NCBI RefSeq assembly: GCF_019331805.1
Contig: NZ_JAHBBE010000004.1
Coordinates: forward strand, 1 to 64,000
Reading direction: 5' to 3'
Source of the DNA: Bifidobacterium pongonis
GTDB taxonomy: Bacteria; Actinomycetota; Actinomycetes; Actinomycetales; Bifidobacteriaceae
Length of the DNA stretch: 64,000 nt
Positions within the stretch are counted from its first letter, which is position 1; each line of letters opens with the position of its first letter. Below, piece after piece: positions 16,809 through 25,785 of the stretch. Position numbers and translations under genes: made by a program. Under the pieces are notes generated by a model. That model made no database searches. It was given only the letters and a program-made list of their open reading frames with translations, and was not told where the DNA came from.

Positions 16809-16957
16809 CTACCGGGCGGCGCGATCCGTGGCGAGGATATCCGGGCGGGGTATCCGGAACGCTGCGAACCGTACATCGGGGCGTGCAATAGAATATGAGA
16901 GGTTTGTACGTATCGGTTGTGCAGGTTGTACATATCTGTACGTATCGAGAGGAAGTC

Positions 16958-18472
16958 ATGTCATTCGAGCATCCGAACAGAAACGGCGAATCCATCCACG
17001 ATGTGGAACGCGACATCATGAGCCGCCCGCCGGAACACAACACCACCAATCTTGACCTTGACCGCATGAACCTCATGCTGGACGTGCTGGGCCATCCGGA
17101 GGAATCCTTCCGCGTGATCCACGTCACCGGCACCAACGGCAAGGGCTCCACCGCGCGCATGGCCGAAGCCATCTGCCGCGCATACGGTCTGCGCACCGGC
17201 CTGTACACCTCGCCGCACCTGGAGAAGGTGAACGAGCGTATCGCCATCGACGGCCAGGAGCTGAGCGACGACGACTTCATCGACGCATGGGACCAGATCA
17301 AGGACTACGTCAATCTGGTGGACGCCAAGATGGAGGAGCAGGGCAAGCCGCGCATGAGCTTCTTCGAAGTGCTCACCGCCATGGCGATCTGGAAGTTCGC
17401 CGACGCGCCGGTCGACGTCGCGGTCGTCGAAGTCGGCATGGGCGGCGCATGGGACGCCACGAACGTGCTGAACGCCGACGCGGCGATCATCGGACCGATC
17501 GACATGGACCACATGAAGTGGCTGGGCGACAGCGTCGAAGACATCGCGCAGGAGAAGGTCGGCATCATCAAGCCCGGCTGCACCGCGATCATCGGGCGTC
17601 AGCCGCACGAGGAAGCGGTTATGCCGATCATCGAGGAGGCCGCGGAACGCAACCACGCCAAGCTGGTACGCGACGGTTACGAGATGGAGGTCGTGGAACG
17701 CATGCCCGCAGTCGGCGGCCAGGTCGCCACCCTGTCCACGCCGCTCGGCACCTACACCGAAGTGCCCATCGCCAAATTCGGCGAACATCAGGCGCATAAC
17801 GCGCTCGCCGCGCTCGCCGCCTGCGAGGCCGTGATCCCCACGTCGGGCGCGTTGGACGGCGATCTGGTCGCCGAAGCGTTGAGCGGCGTCAAGATCCCCG
17901 GGCGCATCGAGCAGATCCGCACTTCGCCGACCATCATCCTTGACGGCGGGCATAACATCAACGCCGCCGAATCGCTGCGTGCGGCGCTTGAGGAGAACTA
18001 CAACTTCGAGCAGCTGGTCGGCGTGGTGGCCATGATGGCCGACAAGCAGGTCGAACAGTATCTGGGCATTCTGGAGCCGGTGCTCAGCCAGATCGTGGTG
18101 ACCGAGAACTCGTGGCGCGACCGCGTCATGCCGGCCGACGAACTGGAGAAGATCGCCATCGACGTGTTCGGCGCCGACCGTGTGATCAAGGAGCCGAACC
18201 TGCCCGACGCCATCCAGACCGCCGTCAACCTGGTGGACGCGGATGATGAACTCGGCGTGGGGTACGGCCACGGCGTGCTCATCTGCGGCAGCTTCGTCAC
18301 CGCCGGTGACGCGCGTGCCATGCTGAAGGAACATGCGAGCCCTGTCATGCAGAAGGCCATGAGCATCCATCAGGCAACGGTGGAGCCGGATGCCCGCGAT
18401 GATGCGGATGCCGATTTCGATGCCGATGCCGACACCGGTGACGGCGAGGACGTCGAAGCAATCGAGGAGTGA
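16958..18472 (+). CDS. folC: Folylpolyglutamate synthase / dihydrofolate synthase
   Basis: FolC belongs to the Mur ligase superfamily and adds glutamate to dihydropteroate or folates using ATP. The P-loop HVTGTNGKGSTARMAEA is at residues about 50-66, followed by the family motifs GLYTSPHLEKVNERI and EVGMGGAWDATNVL. The glutamate ligase domain contains IILDGGHNINAA (about 327). The last 25 residues are an acidic Asp/Ala repeat tail. The protein is 504 residues from ATG 16958, which has GAGAGGAAG 5 bp upstream; the open frame continues upstream to 16895 without support. A terminator follows. Confidence 0.94.
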   Translation: MSFEHPNRNGESIHDVERDIMSRPPEHNTTNLDLDRMNLMLDVLGHPEESFRVIHVTGTNGKGSTARMAEAICRAYGLRTGLYTSPHLEKVNERIAIDGQELSDDDFIDAWDQIKDYVNLVDAKMEEQGKPRMSFFEVLTAMAIWKFADAPVDVAVVEVGMGGAWDATNVLNADAAIIGPIDMDHMKWLGDSVEDIAQEKVGIIKPGCTAIIGRQPHEEAVMPIIEEAAERNHAKLVRDGYEMEVVERMPAVGGQVATLSTPLGTYTEVPIAKFGEHQAHNALAALAACEAVIPTSGALDGDLVAEALSGVKIPGRIEQIRTSPTIILDGGHNINAAESLRAALEENYNFEQLVGVVAMMADKQVEQYLGILEPVLSQIVVTENSWRDRVMPADELEKIAIDVFGADRVIKEPNLPDAIQTAVNLVDADDELGVGYGHGVLICGSFVTAGDARAMLKEHASPVMQKAMSIHQATVEPDARDDADADFDADADTGDGEDVEAIEE

Positions 18473-18494
18473 CCTAAGCCGCGTCATTCCAACG

Positions 18495-18532
18495 AAAACG
18501 GGAGCCGGGGCATTGAGTCCGACTCCCGTTTT
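18495..18532 (+). terminator. Terminator after folC
   Basis: AAAACGGGAG (18495-18504) pairs with CTCCCGTTTT (18523-18532), giving a 10-bp stem with flanking A and T runs. It can work in both directions between folC and the convergent racemase gene, which ends at 18652. Confidence 0.8.
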
Positions 18533-18651
18533 CCTGTTATATGCGTGTTGTATGCGTGTTATGTACGCAGGTGTGCGCTGGTTCGTGTCGAAACGCTAGC
18601 CGTTCGGTGCGTTCGGCACGTTCAGTGCGTTCAGCGTAAGCCGCCGAACCT

Positions 18652-19377
18652 TCAGCCGCGCAAGGCCTTGGCACGTTCGACGGTCACATCCACCAGCACT
18701 GCCTGCGCGTCGATGACCGGCAGCTGGGGGAGCGGGAACGCCTCGTTGAGCACGCTGAGCTCGGTGCAGCCAAGGATCAGCGCATCGCACGCGCACGGGC
18801 CAGCCGGGTCGAGCATGTCGCGGAGCACGGATTCGTAGCGGGCGAGATTCAGCTCGCCGGTACCCTTCACATCGTCGTAGATCAGCGAGGTGATGTGCTC
18901 CTGCAAGGCATCATCCGGTTCCACGAACGTGTACCCGGCCTCCTCCACGGCATGCTTGTACACGCCCGAAGCGCGCGAACCCACCGTGCCGAGGAATCCG
19001 ACGCGCGTGGCCGAACCGGCGGGGTACGATTTCGACAGTCGCTTGACGGCCTCACGTGGCATATGCAGGATCGGCACGTCGGTGAGCGCCTGGAAACGGT
19101 CGAAGAAATAGTGGGCGGTGTTGCAGGTCAACACGATGAAGCTCGCACCCATCGCCGTGGCCTTCTCGATATCGTCCGCGATCACGGGGAACGGGTCGTT
19201 ATCCGATTCGCCGATGATGAACGCGGTACGGTCGGGCACGGACGCGTCGTTGAACACGACGTAATCCAGATACTCCTGATCGCTGTGCGCGTGCGTGGCC
19301 GCGTCGACCAAACGCACGTAGCTTTCCGTGGCCAGCGTGCCCATGCCGCCGAGCACGGCGAAGAACGGTCGTTTCAT
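18652..19377 (-). CDS. Aspartate/glutamate racemase family protein
   Basis: The 241-residue protein has the two catalytic cysteines of the Asp/Glu racemase family in the expected contexts: VLTCNTAHYFFDRF (about residue 83) and LILGCTELSVLN (about 197). The N-terminus reads FFAVLGGMGTLATESYV as in aspartate racemases. It is the last of six minus-strand genes that include an ATP-grasp ligase and an asparagine synthase, so a role in supplying D-aspartate for the peptidoglycan crossbridge is likely. D-glutamate formation is the alternative. I chose ATG 19377, preceded by AAGGGGA. Confidence 0.9.
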   Translation of the reverse strand: MKRPFFAVLGGMGTLATESYVRLVDAATHAHSDQEYLDYVVFNDASVPDRTAFIIGESDNDPFPVIADDIEKATAMGASFIVLTCNTAHYFFDRFQALTDVPILHMPREAVKRLSKSYPAGSATRVGFLGTVGSRASGVYKHAVEEAGYTFVEPDDALQEHITSLIYDDVKGTGELNLARYESVLRDMLDPAGPCACDALILGCTELSVLNEAFPLPQLPVIDAQAVLVDVTVERAKALRG

Positions 19378-19400
19378 GATTTCCCCTTGCTTGGAATTCC

Positions 19401-19448
19401 GGCCGGGGCCATGCGATTGAACGGACTGAACATCACATGGCCCCGGCC
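19401..19448. other. 13-bp perfect stem-loop between asnB and the racemase gene
   Basis: GGCCGGGGCCATG (19401-19413) is perfectly complementary to CATGGCCCCGGCC (19436-19448) with a 22-nt loop. It lies 24 bp upstream of the racemase start in the 147-bp intercistronic gap. It could attenuate or process the operon transcript ahead of the racemase. Confidence 0.7.
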
Positions 19449-19524
19449 GCCTGCCGAATGTATGCCGGCCCACGGCCGGTTCATTACCGGTCTGCCTCCG
19501 AATCAGCGCCGGTTCAGCCCCGAA

Positions 19525-21417
19525 TCATTTGGAGACGGGAGTCAGATCGGGCTTCTCGCCGTTATGGTTGAAGAAGATGTCGTACCACACCAGGAAGGAA
19601 TACACCGTCCAGATCTTGCGGCGTGCGTTGTTCTTGTTCGCGTAGTTGTCGTCGATCATCTTCAGCAGCGCGTCGCGGTCGAAGAACTTGGTGACGTAAT
19701 CCTGTTCGAACACGGAACGCACCAGACGGTAGTAAGGCTCCTCTCTCAGCCAGTTCTTGATCGGCACGGGGAAGCCCATCTTCTCGCGGTTGTACCATTC
19801 CTCGGGCAGGTGGCGGGCCGCCGCCTCGCGGAACGCGTACTTGCTGTTATGCCAGTTGATCAGGTACTTGGTCGGCACGGTCTCCGCGACCTTCATCACC
19901 TCACGGTCGAGGATCGGCACGCGCAGCTCCAGCGAATTCGCCATCGACATCTTATCGGCCTTGAGCAGAATGTCCTTCACCATGCCCTGATGCATGTCGA
20001 CGTACTGCTTCTTCTTGATATCGCTCACGTTCTGGATGGTGGGCGACTTGTACAGCTTGAGGACGGGATCCCACTGGCTGGTGCCCTTGTGGAACTCCGG
20101 GTTGAGCAGATGATCGGCCTCATCTTCGGTCATGACGCGGCTGCAGCCGTAGAAGCACTCCTCCGGGGGAGCCAAGTGCAGGTACATGTGCAGCTTGCCG
20201 TGGAAATCCTTACGGTTCCAGATGAAATGAGCCAGCGACGTGCGTGCGCGGCGCGGCAGCTTCTCCAGCATCTGCGTGACGAAACGGATGATCTTCGACT
20301 TCGTGTAGAAGCCGTACGGCTGGTAACCGGCGAACAGCTCATCCGCGCCCTCGCCGCTCATCACCACATGGACCTGGCTGCCGGCCAGCTGGGAGAGGAA
20401 GAACAGTGGCACGCACGACGGGTTGCCGTCGGGTTCGTCCAAATGCCACTGGATGCGGCGGAAGTAGGTGAACGCCTCGTCGGGGGAGACGATCTTGGAC
20501 TCGTTGTTGAGCTTGATCATCTCCGAGAGTTCCTTGGCCTGCTTGGCCTCGTTGAACGGGCCGGTGCCGAAGCCGACGGAATAGGTGTGGTCGGGGCGGG
20601 CCACGGAGGCGACGTAGCTGGAATCGACGCCCGCGGACAGGAAGGAACCGACCTCGACATCGGCGATCTTGTGCGCTTCGACGGATTCCATGACGGCCTT
20701 ATCGATCGCGTCGACGGTTTCCTTGAGGCTCTGACGCGATTCGCGCTGGCGCGGATCCCAATACTGGTGGGTTTCCATCTTGCCTTCGCGGTAGATGAAC
20801 CAGTGCGCCGGCGGCAGCTGGAACACGCCCTTGAAGAAGCTCTGATTCGTGCAGTTGTACTGGACGGTCAGGTAGGCGCGCAGCGGGTCGGGGTTGAATT
20901 CCTTGACGAAATCGGGGTGCTGCAGCAGGGCCTTGATCTCGGAGGCGTACATGAAGGTGCCGTTCATCTGCGCGTAGTAGAACGGCTTGATGCCGAACTG
21001 GTCACGTGCGCCGAACATCTCCTGCTTGTTCTTATCCCAGATCACGAAGGCGAACATGCCGCGCAGCCTGTCGAGCAGCTTCGGACCCCACTCCTCGTAA
21101 CCGTGCAGCAGCACTTCGGTGTCGCCGTTCGTGGTGAACGTGTGGCCGGCCTTGATGAGCTCCTCGCGGAGGGGCTGATAATTGTAGATCTCGCCGTTGA
21201 AGGTGATGATCATGCTTCCATCCTCATTGAGGATGGGCTGCTTGCCGCCTTCAAGATCGATGATGCTCAGACGACGGTGGCCCATCGCCACATGCTCGTC
21301 CACGTATTTGCCCTCATCGTCGGGTCCGCGATGCGCGATGATATCGGTCATGCGCTTGAGAACCGGGCATTTGACGTCGATCGGATCGTCGTTGACGAAA
21401 CCAGCGATACCGCACAT
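19525..21417 (-). CDS. asnB: Asparagine synthase, glutamine-hydrolysing
   Basis: The 630-residue enzyme starts MCGIAGFV, so Cys2 becomes the N-terminal nucleophile of the class II glutamine amidotransferase domain; RLSIIDLEGGKQPI and NGEIYNY are typical of that domain. The C-terminal synthetase domain has the PP-loop VGSFLSAGVDSSYVA, where the usual SGG is SAG. AsnB converts aspartate to asparagine. Some members (AsnH of Lactococcus lactis) instead amidate the D-Asp of the peptidoglycan crossbridge. The position between racemase and ATP-grasp genes favours that role here. AAGGAGAA precedes ATG 21417. Confidence 0.93.
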   Translation of the reverse strand: MCGIAGFVNDDPIDVKCPVLKRMTDIIAHRGPDDEGKYVDEHVAMGHRRLSIIDLEGGKQPILNEDGSMIITFNGEIYNYQPLREELIKAGHTFTTNGDTEVLLHGYEEWGPKLLDRLRGMFAFVIWDKNKQEMFGARDQFGIKPFYYAQMNGTFMYASEIKALLQHPDFVKEFNPDPLRAYLTVQYNCTNQSFFKGVFQLPPAHWFIYREGKMETHQYWDPRQRESRQSLKETVDAIDKAVMESVEAHKIADVEVGSFLSAGVDSSYVASVARPDHTYSVGFGTGPFNEAKQAKELSEMIKLNNESKIVSPDEAFTYFRRIQWHLDEPDGNPSCVPLFFLSQLAGSQVHVVMSGEGADELFAGYQPYGFYTKSKIIRFVTQMLEKLPRRARTSLAHFIWNRKDFHGKLHMYLHLAPPEECFYGCSRVMTEDEADHLLNPEFHKGTSQWDPVLKLYKSPTIQNVSDIKKKQYVDMHQGMVKDILLKADKMSMANSLELRVPILDREVMKVAETVPTKYLINWHNSKYAFREAAARHLPEEWYNREKMGFPVPIKNWLREEPYYRLVRSVFEQDYVTKFFDRDALLKMIDDNYANKNNARRKIWTVYSFLVWYDIFFNHNGEKPDLTPVSK

Positions 21418-21495
21418 ATCGGTATTGTTCTCCTTAAATATCAGGAATGAATCGAATAGGAATGGGTGACGAGTTCGAATCGTATAGGAACGATG

Positions 21496-22764
21496 TTACC
21501 GTTCGGGCGTGTACTTCGCGAAATCACGGCTGATGGCACGCTGCCAACGCAGCAATTCGAAGGATCTCTTGAAATTACGGTCGTCACGGTCATGGGCGGA
21601 ACGGCTCCACTCTCCCTTGTCGAGCAGCTCCAGGGCCTTGTTCTTGACGGGGCCTTCCGGCGCGTACTTGCGGAACACCTTCGGCGGCACTTCCATCCAC
21701 AGGTGGGAATCGAAGCACAGCTCGGTGTCCGCATGGCGATGCTGCACCAGATCGCGGCCGATGTACGCGGCGAGATTGTAGCCGGAGCAGGTGGTGAAAT
21801 CGCTGCTTCCACCCGGGCGCGGGTTGAGTTCGAAGAACCGGTAGCTGCCGTCGCGCGGATCGCGCTTGATGTCGAAATTGGCAAACCCGGTGTAACCGAG
21901 GGTTTTCAGCAGCTTCGCGCACTGGCGGTACACTTCGCTGTCGCCTTCGGAAAGGATCGCGGCGTAGTTGCCGATACGGCTCGGAGCATACTCCTCCATG
22001 ATCGGATTGCCCATGCACATCATGGCGATGCTGCCGTCCATGTTGACGTAGGCGTTCAGCGTGCGCATTTCCGTATCGTCGCCCGGAATGAACTCCTGGA
22101 TGACCAGATCGCCACGGTAACCGGCCTCGTAGATCTTGCGGGCCACGGTGTTGAGTTCCTCACGGCTGTGGATAGTGTAGGCCTTCTTACGGCCCTCGAA
22201 CTGGACATCAAGATACTGCACGGAATCGGCGGCCTTGAGTTCCAGCGGGAATTCGCCCGGTTCGGGGACCGGCGTGCCGTTGCGGTGATCCTCATAGGTG
22301 TATGCGGCGGTGGCCGGGGTGTTCACTTCCGCTTCCTCGCACAGCTTCCAGAATTCGACCTTGTCCACCGCACGGTCGAGCGTCGCGCCGTCGACGGAAG
22401 CGGTCAGGTAGTGTTCCGCGATGGCATCGCGGTGGTGGGCGAGCAGTGCCGCGGTGGTGTCGCCGCAGGCGACGATGAGCAGCTGACGGTTCGGGTCGGC
22501 TGCCTTAAGCTCCTTCGCCAGCTTCGTAAGTTCCGGGACGAAATGCTCGTCTTCGGCCAGATCGGGGATGAGCCTGGTGTCCACATACTTGGAGTTCCGG
22601 CATTGCAGCAGGACTGCCGGGCCGACAGCCAGGGACTTCACGCCGAATTCACGGAAGAAGCCTCGCGCCAGACCATAGGCGTTGGCGCCGGTGCCGAGCA
22701 GCACCGGCAGGAACGCGGTGCCGTTGGGGGAGTCTGTCGTGGAAGGGGATGATTGCTGATTCAC
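21496..22764 (-). CDS. ATP-grasp carboxylate-amine ligase, possible D-aspartate ligase
   Basis: The 422-residue protein shows the ATP-grasp layout: an N-terminal Rossmann-like part (LPVLLGTGANAYGLARGFF), then DKVEFWKLCEEAEVNTP, then the grasp lid with VIQEFIPGDDTEMRTLNAYV, and metal-binding FFELNPRPGGSSDFTT. The last motif is shared with D-aspartate ligases (Aslfm type), which add D-Asp to the stem-peptide lysine. It lies between femX and asnB, with a racemase at the end of the operon, which supports that role. It starts with GTG 22764 and has a weak site. Another amino-acid ligase function remains possible. Confidence 0.85.
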   Translation of the reverse strand: MNQQSSPSTTDSPNGTAFLPVLLGTGANAYGLARGFFREFGVKSLAVGPAVLLQCRNSKYVDTRLIPDLAEDEHFVPELTKLAKELKAADPNRQLLIVACGDTTAALLAHHRDAIAEHYLTASVDGATLDRAVDKVEFWKLCEEAEVNTPATAAYTYEDHRNGTPVPEPGEFPLELKAADSVQYLDVQFEGRKKAYTIHSREELNTVARKIYEAGYRGDLVIQEFIPGDDTEMRTLNAYVNMDGSIAMMCMGNPIMEEYAPSRIGNYAAILSEGDSEVYRQCAKLLKTLGYTGFANFDIKRDPRDGSYRFFELNPRPGGSSDFTTCSGYNLAAYIGRDLVQHRHADTELCFDSHLWMEVPPKVFRKYAPEGPVKNKALELLDKGEWSRSAHDRDDRNFKRSFELLRWQRAISRDFAKYTPER

Positions 22765-22903
22765 TGTTCGAACCTCGATTGGCGGATGTGTGCGATGGAA
22801 TGAAAGGAATGATACGCGCGGGATGTGCGCGTTATGTGCGTGTCGCAGCGCGGTTTTTGGGTGCGGTTTAGCGTTGCTGGCTGATGCGCGGAGCCGTGTG
22901 CTT

Positions 22904-22971
22904 CGCGATCGGCGGTATGGGGAGACGTGATGCCATGTGACGGATCCGTCACGCCCATGCCGCCGATCGCG
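22904..22971. other. Nested double palindrome between femX and the ATP-grasp gene
   Basis: The outer 18-nt arm CGCGATCGGCGGTATGGG (22904-22921) pairs with 22954-22971 with one G-U. Inside is the perfect 16-bp palindrome GTGACGGATCCGTCAC (22937-22952). It lies directly after the femX stop in a 232-bp gap that holds no gene. There is no T-tract on the minus strand, so termination would be inefficient; mRNA processing or partial attenuation is more likely. Confidence 0.75.
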
Positions 22972-22996
22972 GGTTCGGTCTCGGCCTTCCGCCCGA

Positions 22997-23995
22997 TCAG
23001 TGGCGAAGATGCTTGCGGGCGGACTGCACCATGGTCAGCGTGCTGTAGAACGCCTTCTTGATCGGCACATCACGGCCTGCCGCAACCGGCGTGACCTCTT
23101 CCGTGAACTTGGTCTTGAACGCGTTCAGGCCGTTGAGGCTGGGAGCGAAATCGGATCCGATACCCATCAGATCGTATGCGGTGATGCCCTGAGCGCCCAG
23201 AATGCAGCACTCGGTGTACGCCAGCTTATCGGTGATATGCATACGCATCGCCTCGGTGCGCATGCCCGCATAGTAGCGCACCGCATGCGTGCCGTTGACC
23301 GTGACGATGGACCATGCGTCCACACGTCCGTCGACTCGCGCGGCGAACACGCGGCAATGATCGGGGCCGAGCGCGTTGATCATATCGGAATAATCGCTCA
23401 TGGGAGCGGGGGTGAAACCATCGCGCTCGCCGGTCTCCACCATGACGTCATAGTATTCGGAGAAATCAGCCGTGGCCTGTGCGGTCTCGTCGGCCACCTC
23501 GGCGGGGCACTCGCGCAGCGACTTGCGCACGTCACGCCTGCCACGGCGCTTCATACGAGCCAGGATCTCCTCGTCGCCGCCGGTCACGTCGATCACCACG
23601 GTACGGTCATACGGCACGGTCGACAGCACCGGCACGGTTCCGTTCTCATACCAGGTGTCGATGCGCAGGAACGCCTGCTTCTTGTCATGCTCCTTGATAT
23701 AGTCGCGGATCGCTTCGATGACCTCCAGCTCTTCGGCCTCATTGGGCTTGGCCAGCCAGACCGGGCCATGCAGCGAGCGCAGATAGTGGTACCCGTGGGT
23801 TTCCATATCGATGAAGGACAGGTAGGCCACGGCGGTCCCGTCACGCAGGATACGGTATGCGCCGGCGGGGGTACGTCCGTTGATACCGGCCTGATAGTTG
23901 GCCCACACTTCGGTCTGTTCGATGGGAAGGGTGATGCCGGCCTCGGAGGTTTCCTTCTCCATGTCGGCCAATGTGATGGGTTCGAGTGTAATCAT
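22997..23995 (-). CDS. FemAB/FemX-type peptidoglycan crossbridge aminoacyltransferase
   Basis: The 332-residue protein belongs to the FemABX group with two GNAT-like halves. Typical stretches are LPIEQTEVWANYQ, DGTAVAYLSFIDM, RMKRRGRRDVRKSLR and AYDLMGIGSDFAPSLNGLNA followed by FKTKF. Fem proteins transfer amino acids from aminoacyl-tRNA to the side-chain amine of the stem-peptide diamino acid. The positively charged KRRGRRDVRKSLR is the usual substrate-binding helix. I chose ATG 23995; the purine-rich AAGAAGA upstream is a modest site, and the frame extends to 24058. The operon context implies a mixed bridge in which Fem adds an L-residue and the ATP-grasp enzyme a D-Asp. Confidence 0.9.
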   Translation of the reverse strand: MITLEPITLADMEKETSEAGITLPIEQTEVWANYQAGINGRTPAGAYRILRDGTAVAYLSFIDMETHGYHYLRSLHGPVWLAKPNEAEELEVIEAIRDYIKEHDKKQAFLRIDTWYENGTVPVLSTVPYDRTVVIDVTGGDEEILARMKRRGRRDVRKSLRECPAEVADETAQATADFSEYYDVMVETGERDGFTPAPMSDYSDMINALGPDHCRVFAARVDGRVDAWSIVTVNGTHAVRYYAGMRTEAMRMHITDKLAYTECCILGAQGITAYDLMGIGSDFAPSLNGLNAFKTKFTEEVTPVAAGRDVPIKKAFYSTLTMVQSARKHLRH

Positions 23996-24142
23996 GCTTT
24001 GGTCTTCTTTAGCTTGCGGTGTCTGATGTGATAGGTCGGAAACGGGCGGTAAGCCCATGTTTTCCGGGTCTGCTCAGTATGTTCTTCGCGTATGCCGGTA
24101 ACAGTGTAGAACGGGGCGATGGACTTTGTAAGGCATGGCGAG

Positions 24143-25726
24143 TTACGCCGTTTCGCCCCCTGCCGGGCCGTCGCCCAGCTCACGGCGCACGATGGTCGCG
24201 TCGCCGGGCCAAGGCACGGCCGCACCGTTGATGATGTTGCGGCGTTCATGGCCTTTGCCGATCACGAGAACGATGTTGAACCGGTCCGCGTGCTCGCGCG
24301 CCTCGCCGATCGCGGTGACGATGGCCCGCTCACGGTCGGTGATGATCCGCACCTGCGCATCATCCGTCACATACGAGGCCATCTGCTCGCAGATTGTCTG
24401 CGGATCCTCGAAATTCGGGTCATCCGTCGTGAACACGAACGATTCGGCCCGGCCGAGCGCACCCTTGACGATACCCTCACGCCGATCGATGGCCTTGCCA
24501 CCGGTGGAACCGGCGACCACGGTGATACGCGGGTCGCGCTCGCCGTACACGCGCATCATCTCATCCACCAGCGCCTTGGTGGACAGGTAGTTGTGCGCGA
24601 AATCCACGAACACCAGCAGATTCTCTCCGCCCGTGAACCGTTCCATATGGCCGGGGACCTGCACGGATTCGATGGCCTTCATGGCGTCATCGTCGAACGG
24701 TACGCCAGCGTTGACGGCCAGGGCGATGGCGGCCGCGGCATTCAGGAAGTTGAATTCGCCGAGCATATCCAAAGTGAACGTGCGCGTTTCGCCAGCGCAG
24801 GAGACGGTGATGCCCGTTTTCGTTTCCGCAGTGGGGGAGACGGTGAGATCGGCGGCGGTGCGCTTGCCCTCCGTATCGTCGTGGAGCGCGAACGAGAACA
24901 CCGGCACGTTGTGCGCGGCGGCATCCTCGCGCAGCAGATCGGCATGGTCGCAGTCGGCGCCGAGCACGAACCTGCGGCTGTGGGCGATGATCTGCCGTTT
25001 GCAATGCAGGTAATCCTCGAACGTCGGATGCTCGATGGGGCTGATGTGGTCGGGGGAGATGTTGAGGAATGCCCCGGCGTCGAAGGTCAGATCATAGACG
25101 CGGTTGACCTTATAGGCCTGCGAGCTGACCTCCATGACGAAATATTCCATGCCGTTATCCACGGCTTCGCGCATCATGCGCGCCAAGTCCAACGAGACCG
25201 GCGTGGTGAGTTTGGATGGAATCCAAGTGCTGCCGTCCAGGCAGCAGGCGATGGAACTGGTGATTGCGGCGCGGCCATGCGAATACGCGTTGAGGATCGC
25301 ATGGGTGAAATAGTTGGTGGTGGTTTTGCCCTTGGTGCCGGTGATGCCCACCATCTTCAATTGCCTGTCGGGGCGGCCGTAGAATTCGAGCGAGAGCAGG
25401 GCCATGGCCTTCGGGGCATCCTCGACGATGAGGCCGACCGCCGACGTGCGATCCGAAAACTCGGTTTCGGAAACGTAGACGGCCAGGCCGCGTTCATCGA
25501 TGCCATCCATGAATTCAGGCTTGAATCGGCCCTTGACGAACAGCAACGACCCCGGCGTCACATCGCGGGTGTCGTAGGTGATGGCGGGGATCGGCGCATC
25601 CGCTCCGGGAAGGCCCTCCGCGCTGATGGTCCAGCGTTCGGGCGTGATGATCTCACGGAGCAGATGATGCCGTTTGAGCAGTTCGACCGCACTGGTCAGG
25701 GTGAACGATGCGTTCGTGAATGCCAT
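24143..25726 (-). CDS. murE: MurE-type UDP-MurNAc-peptide ligase (first of a tandem pair, DDPN loop)
   Basis: The 527-residue protein is a Mur ligase with P-loop VGITGTKGKTTTNYFTHAIL and the MurE motifs EVSSQAYKVNR and LNISPDHISPIEHPTFEDYL. The loop that selects the third stem residue reads TTDDPNFEDP, matching the D(N/D)P-x pattern of MurE (DNPR in meso-DAP enzymes, other residues in Lys/Orn enzymes). This favours L-Lys or L-Orn. I chose ATG 25726, although the only clear Shine-Dalgarno sequence (AAGGAAAG) is about 16 bp away. A homologous gene lies immediately upstream, and the pair leads the six-gene crossbridge operon. Confidence 0.92.
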   Translation of the reverse strand: MAFTNASFTLTSAVELLKRHHLLREIITPERWTISAEGLPGADAPIPAITYDTRDVTPGSLLFVKGRFKPEFMDGIDERGLAVYVSETEFSDRTSAVGLIVEDAPKAMALLSLEFYGRPDRQLKMVGITGTKGKTTTNYFTHAILNAYSHGRAAITSSIACCLDGSTWIPSKLTTPVSLDLARMMREAVDNGMEYFVMEVSSQAYKVNRVYDLTFDAGAFLNISPDHISPIEHPTFEDYLHCKRQIIAHSRRFVLGADCDHADLLREDAAAHNVPVFSFALHDDTEGKRTAADLTVSPTAETKTGITVSCAGETRTFTLDMLGEFNFLNAAAAIALAVNAGVPFDDDAMKAIESVQVPGHMERFTGGENLLVFVDFAHNYLSTKALVDEMMRVYGERDPRITVVAGSTGGKAIDRREGIVKGALGRAESFVFTTDDPNFEDPQTICEQMASYVTDDAQVRIITDRERAIVTAIGEAREHADRFNIVLVIGKGHERRNIINGAAVPWPGDATIVRRELGDGPAGGETA

Positions 25727-25785
25727 AGGGGAAACGCTTCGACTTTCCTTGGGGGAACAGAATCCCCACCATCGTACCCCAGCGT

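Noticed and set aside
18895-21450. Plus-strand open frame of 851 codons across the racemase and asnB genes
   Set aside because: It runs antisense through two recognisable genes and has no ribosome binding site or family resemblance.
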